Shown piece by piece: positions 42,054 to 44,390 of a DNA stretch of 44,390 nt. The notes beneath the pieces were generated by a model. It made no database searches and was not told the DNA's origin. It saw nothing but the letters and a program-made list of their open reading frames with translations. Every line of letters starts with the position of its first letter. The stretch's first letter is position 1. The DNA is taken from contig JAILGA010000097.1 in the NCBI GenBank assembly GCA_024697225.1, positions 1 to 44,390 of the forward strand. The letters run 5' to 3'. The position numbers and the translations under genes were made by a program. This stretch comes from Lachnospiraceae bacterium (GTDB taxonomy: Bacteria > Bacillota > Clostridia > Lachnospirales > Lachnospiraceae).

Positions 42054-42964
42054 TGGAAACCCTGCGTAATTATCTTGATCAAATGTTTGCCCGCTACCCG
42101 GAGACACCCGAGGCGATCAGAGCCAAAGCTGAATTGTGGCAGATGATGGAGGACAAGTACAACGAACTGACTTCCGGCGGGGCAAAGGAAAGTGAAGCGG
42201 TGGGCACTGTGATAGCCGAGTTCGGAGACCTCGAAGAAGTGGCCGACAGCCTCGGGATCTCGACCATGCTGGCAACAACGGAACCTGCAGCTGAGAAAGC
42301 AGCATCTGTTTCTTCAAATGAAACCGTGGAATCCGCAAATACCGGTGAAAAGACCACAGGTGCCGCTGAATCCTCACCCACGCTCATCTTCGGCGGCCCG
42401 AGCATCTTCGATACGGACAATAAACGAAATACAGCAGCATCATCGGATGCGGTCGATGTTCAGCAAGACACAGCCTACACCACGACAAACGACACAATCG
42501 AGGTCGAGACCGATACTGCAGGCGGCGAAAACACAGGTGAGAGAAACGGTGCATGGTGGGCATGGCACAACTCATATGATGACAGCGCAGCCGGGCAGCG
42601 CATCTTCAATGCCTCAAACACCGTACTTTCCGTGTACTGGCCGACAGTCACCTGCATTTATCTCTGCTGGAGCTTCCTCACCTTCAGATGGTGGATCACC
42701 TGGATCATATGGCCTCTGGCTGCAGTGCTGCATTCCGTGCTGAAGCGCCTGATCGTGGGCGATATGAACGCCAGGGGAGGCAGGGTATATAAGAGCAGAC
42801 TCCTTGCGGCAGTTCTCGATTCATACTGGCCCTGCGTTGTGTTTGTATACTTTGCAGTGAGTTTTATCACCGGCCTGTGGGCAGTAAGCTGGCTGATCTT
42901 CGTGATAGCGCCGTTCTTCAGGAATTACCTGAAGAGGATTTCGACAGATGGGGAGGTTGAGTGA
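42053..42964 (+). CDS. HAAS-domain membrane protein (permease prefix type)
   Basis: A 303-residue protein with a cytoplasmic N-terminal HAAS (DUF1700-like) domain: LRNYLDQMFARYPETPEAIRAKAELWQMMEDKYNELTSGG and AEFGDLEEVADSLG. A disordered Thr/Ser/Glu/Ala-rich linker runs from about 80 to 175. Four hydrophobic segments follow as two similar pairs, each opening SxYWPxVxxxY (VYWPTVTCIYLCWSF and SYWPCVVFVYFAVSF), which points to an internal duplication. HAAS domains accompany PadR regulators and are thought to relay signals to them. The ATG overlaps the padR stop by one base. Confidence 0.85.
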   Translation: METLRNYLDQMFARYPETPEAIRAKAELWQMMEDKYNELTSGGAKESEAVGTVIAEFGDLEEVADSLGISTMLATTEPAAEKAASVSSNETVESANTGEKTTGAAESSPTLIFGGPSIFDTDNKRNTAASSDAVDVQQDTAYTTTNDTIEVETDTAGGENTGERNGAWWAWHNSYDDSAAGQRIFNASNTVLSVYWPTVTCIYLCWSFLTFRWWITWIIWPLAAVLHSVLKRLIVGDMNARGGRVYKSRLLAAVLDSYWPCVVFVYFAVSFITGLWAVSWLIFVIAPFFRNYLKRISTDGEVE

Positions 42965-43776
42965 TGAAAAAAGCATATCTGTTCATTATCATCACTATTA
43001 CCGCCATATGTGTGGTAATAGGGAGTCTGGTGCATGTGACGGGATTTCTTGTGCGTCTGGGAAAGGCAGGTGACGGAGTGTTTGGTTTCGGGAAGAATGC
43101 CGGTAAGGTGACGGAAACTCTGAGTGAGGGAAGCTTTTCGGATCTCAAGGTGGAGCTTGATGTGGGCAATGTCGTGATAAAGAGCGGAGCCGGGGGAAGT
43201 GTTGAATGGAACGGCTCTGAGGGCTTAAAGCCTGAGGTCGGCACGGAAGGCGGAAAGCTGAAGATAAAACAAAAGGGAAGCAAAATACTCAATGCCGGTG
43301 CCCTCGGCAATACTCTGACCATTGTCGTGGCGTCACCCTTAGATAAACTCGATGTCGAAACAGACGTGGGAAATCTTGAGGCTGAAGGTATCACCTCTGA
43401 CAAGGCGGACATAAATATTGCCACAGGAAATGCCATCATTAAAGGATCCTCGTTCGGAAACCTTGAGATCGATGCAAATGCGGGCAATGTCGAACTCAGT
43501 GATGTGAGCGCGGAGAAGACCGATGTCGATGCCGACGCGGGAAACATCATAGCCGGAATGACGGGAGACTTCAAGTCCTTTAAGGCTGATACCGATGTGG
43601 GCAATATCGAACTGAAGCTTCCCTGCGAGCGCTCGGGACTTGCAATGGACTTAAAGACCGACCTCGGCACGGTCACAGTAAACGGTGAAAAGACCGGCAC
43701 CACGAAGAGCGGATCCGGCTCGCCTTCAGTCACCGCAAGGACGGACCTCGGCAACATAAACATAACGACTGAATAA
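42964..43776 (+). CDS. DUF4097 family beta-repeat protein
   Basis: A 270-residue protein with an N-terminal hydrophobic segment (AYLFIIITITAICVVIGSLVHVTGF), so probably anchored outside the membrane, followed by a DUF4097 beta-solenoid. Eight short units of about 19-20 residues carry a GN or GT turn: DVGNVVIKS, DVGNLEAEG, ATGNAIIKG, NAGNVELSD, DAGNIIAGM, DVGNIELKL, DLGTVTVNG, DLGNINITT. Related domains occur in LiaX of Enterococcus, an envelope-stress and daptomycin response protein. The ATG at 42964 overlaps the stop of the HAAS gene and has GGGGAGG upstream; a GTG one codon earlier is also possible. Confidence 0.88.
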   Translation: MKKAYLFIIITITAICVVIGSLVHVTGFLVRLGKAGDGVFGFGKNAGKVTETLSEGSFSDLKVELDVGNVVIKSGAGGSVEWNGSEGLKPEVGTEGGKLKIKQKGSKILNAGALGNTLTIVVASPLDKLDVETDVGNLEAEGITSDKADINIATGNAIIKGSSFGNLEIDANAGNVELSDVSAEKTDVDADAGNIIAGMTGDFKSFKADTDVGNIELKLPCERSGLAMDLKTDLGTVTVNGEKTGTTKSGSGSPSVTARTDLGNINITTE

Positions 43777-43800
43777 GGCAGACGATTTTTTAAAAATCTC

Positions 43801-43829
43801 TTGCATAGATATTTTGGATGTGATACAAT
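43801..43829 (+). promoter_or_regulatory. Promoter of tRNA-Gln
   Basis: TTGCAT (43801-43806), 17 nt, TACAAT (43824-43829), with an extended TG motif (TGaTACAAT). Start expected at about 43836, giving a pre-tRNA leader of about 36 nt. Confidence 0.75.
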
Positions 43830-43838
43830 CCGTCTATT

Positions 43839-43867
43839 GCATCGTCGAAGGCGATCTTCGGCGATGC
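43839..43867 (+). other. Hairpin in the pre-tRNA leader
   Basis: Arms 43839-43850 and 43856-43867 pair at all 12 positions (one G-U) around a 5-nt GCGAT loop, ending 4 nt before the mature 5' end of the tRNA. It would stack next to the RNase P cleavage site. Confidence 0.7.
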
Positions 43868-43871
43868 GGAT

Positions 43872-43944
43872 TGGGCTATCGCCAAGCGGTAAGGCAACGG
43901 ACTCTGACTCCGTCACTTCGCAGGTTCGAATCCTGCTAGCCCAG
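43872..43944 (+). tRNA. tRNA-Gln (anticodon CTG)
   Basis: Complete cloverleaf: acceptor TGGGCTA (43872-43878) with TAGCCCA (43937-43943) and discriminator G; D-arm around GCCAAGCGGTAAGGC; anticodon stem ACGGA/TCCGT with loop CTCTGAC, anticodon CTG reading CAG; T-arm GCAGG-TTCGAAT-CCTGC. CCA is not encoded (TAA follows), so it must be added after transcription. It is a single-gene transcript with its own promoter and terminator. Confidence 0.97.
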
Positions 43945-43950
43945 TAAAGA

Positions 43951-43988
43951 AAGAGCCTCAGTAACCAGTGGTTACCGAGGCTCTTTTT
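43951..43988 (+). terminator. Intrinsic terminator of tRNA-Gln
   Basis: Arms 43951-43966 and 43970-43985 form a 16-bp stem with one A/C mismatch and an AGT loop, running into TTTTT. The last A-U pairs of the stem use part of the T-tract. Confidence 0.93.
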
Positions 43989-44078
43989 CTCGTCATATTT
44001 GAGCCCGCGGCACTCCTTACTAAGTCTCGCCATACAGGACCGCATCTTACCTTATGCCGCAATAGTATACCTGGTTGT

Positions 44079-44267
44079 ACGTGATTTTCGACAAAAATCA
44101 GGCTTTGTCACGTAATATCCGGCCATAGAGCTGCGAATATTACGTGATTTTCGGCAAAAATCAGAATTTGTCACGTAATATCCGGTCGTAGAGCAGCGAA
44201 TATTACGTGATCTTTGGCAAAAATCATGCTTTATCACGTAATATCCGGCCGTAGAGCTCTGATAAAC
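44079..44267. repeat. Three 63-bp tandem repeats, each with nested palindromes
   Basis: Units begin at 44079, 44142 and 44205 with a period of exactly 63. Each contains ATATTACGTGA or a close form paired with TCACGTAATAT about 22 nt away, and between them a smaller TGATTTT-CGGCA-AAAATCA stem. The last 7-8 bases of unit 3 have diverged. The period is a multiple of three, so one frame on the minus strand stays open through the array, but it is probably not a gene. This does not look like CRISPR: no unique spacers. Confidence 0.9.
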
Positions 44268-44335
44268 ATTAAATATGTACGAGCAGGCAGGACTTCTAAC
44301 CTGCTTTCGTTGTTGAAATGGTAAATTGATATGGT

Positions 44336-44364
44336 TTGACATCCGGTGGCTGAATCATTATCAT
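44336..44364 (+). promoter_or_regulatory. Promoter pointing out of the right edge
   Basis: TTGACA (44336-44341), 17 nt, TATCAT (44359-44364). No gene begins before the window ends, so its target is unseen. The stretch from 44268 to here holds only a weak AGCAGG/CCTGCT hairpin (44283-44304). Confidence 0.6.
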
Positions 44365-44390
44365 GGGAACATGTTTTTGCGCCGGATAAA

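Noticed and set aside
44079..44267. Possible CRISPR array
   Set aside because: Units are directly adjacent and alike throughout; there are no unique spacers and no cas genes.
44052..44342. 96-codon minus-strand frame with 21-residue repeats
   Set aside because: Explained by the 63-bp period of the DNA repeats; no ribosome site or promoter was found, and palindromes are conserved instead. Kept as an open question in the findings.

Overview
The window looks like a chromosomal core segment of a Firmicutes member of the Clostridia, most likely a Lachnospiraceae-type anaerobe of moderate GC content. The evidence is the gene content and order: an HrcA/CIRCE-controlled hrcA-grpE-dnaK-dnaJ-prmA-rsmE run, paired glgC/glgD, spoVG-pth-mfd, DnaD- and DnaI-type replication proteins, RNase J, an ireB-ruvX-DUF1292 cluster, and Gram-positive Shine-Dalgarno and sigma-A promoter motifs. 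No phage, IS element, CRISPR array or integrase was found. The assignment rests on recognised families, not on a database search.

Layout. 1-3667 (+): the end of a GH18 glycosidase, then sua5, rpiB, a dCMP deaminase and a secreted SleB-type wall hydrolase, packed head to tail. 3681-6793: a divergent pair, a DUF402 protein (-) and a large membrane-anchored protein with a degenerate C39-like C-terminus (+). 6769-11798 (-): murC, then dnaD, dnaI/dnaC-like loader and a long PRPP synthetase. 11799-12177: a structured, repeat-rich intergenic region. 12178-21184 (+): glgC-glgD, spoVG, pth-mfd-aminotransferase-uppP. 21280-21663: a histone-like DUF6465 protein. 21692-30954 (+): the CIRCE heat-shock operon, running on into prmA, rsmE, a cysteine desulfurase and thiI. 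31036-32703: an HPr-like protein lacking the His site (-), divergent from mtaB (+). 32762-35215 (+): a glycosyltransferase and an ArsB/NhaD-type permease. 35313-41437 (-): a seven-gene run ireB-ruvX-DUF1292-rnj-YceG-like-U32-GH13 from one near-consensus promoter. 41554-43776 (+): a padR-HAAS-DUF4097 envelope-stress-type operon with a tandem-repeat leader. 43801-43988: tRNA-Gln with its own promoter and terminator. 44079-44267: three 63-bp palindromic tandem repeats, then a promoter pointing out of the window.

How it fits together. Most genes are housekeeping: tRNA modification (sua5, thiI with its sulfur donor, mtaB; Sua5 makes the t6A that MtaB methylthiolates), translation quality control (pth, prmA, rsmE), DNA repair (mfd, ruvX), replication initiation, peptidoglycan precursor supply (murC, uppP) and glycogen synthesis. 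The less ordinary material is mostly noncoding or degenerate: the murC-glgC repeat region, the 15-bp repeats ahead of padR, the 63-bp palindromic array, a promoter buried in a terminator before the CIRCE element, two divergent pairs whose rightward gene may be translated without a leader, a hairpin abutting tRNA-Gln, and two proteins that keep a fold but lack a key catalytic residue. I see no convincing new multi-gene defence or metabolic system.
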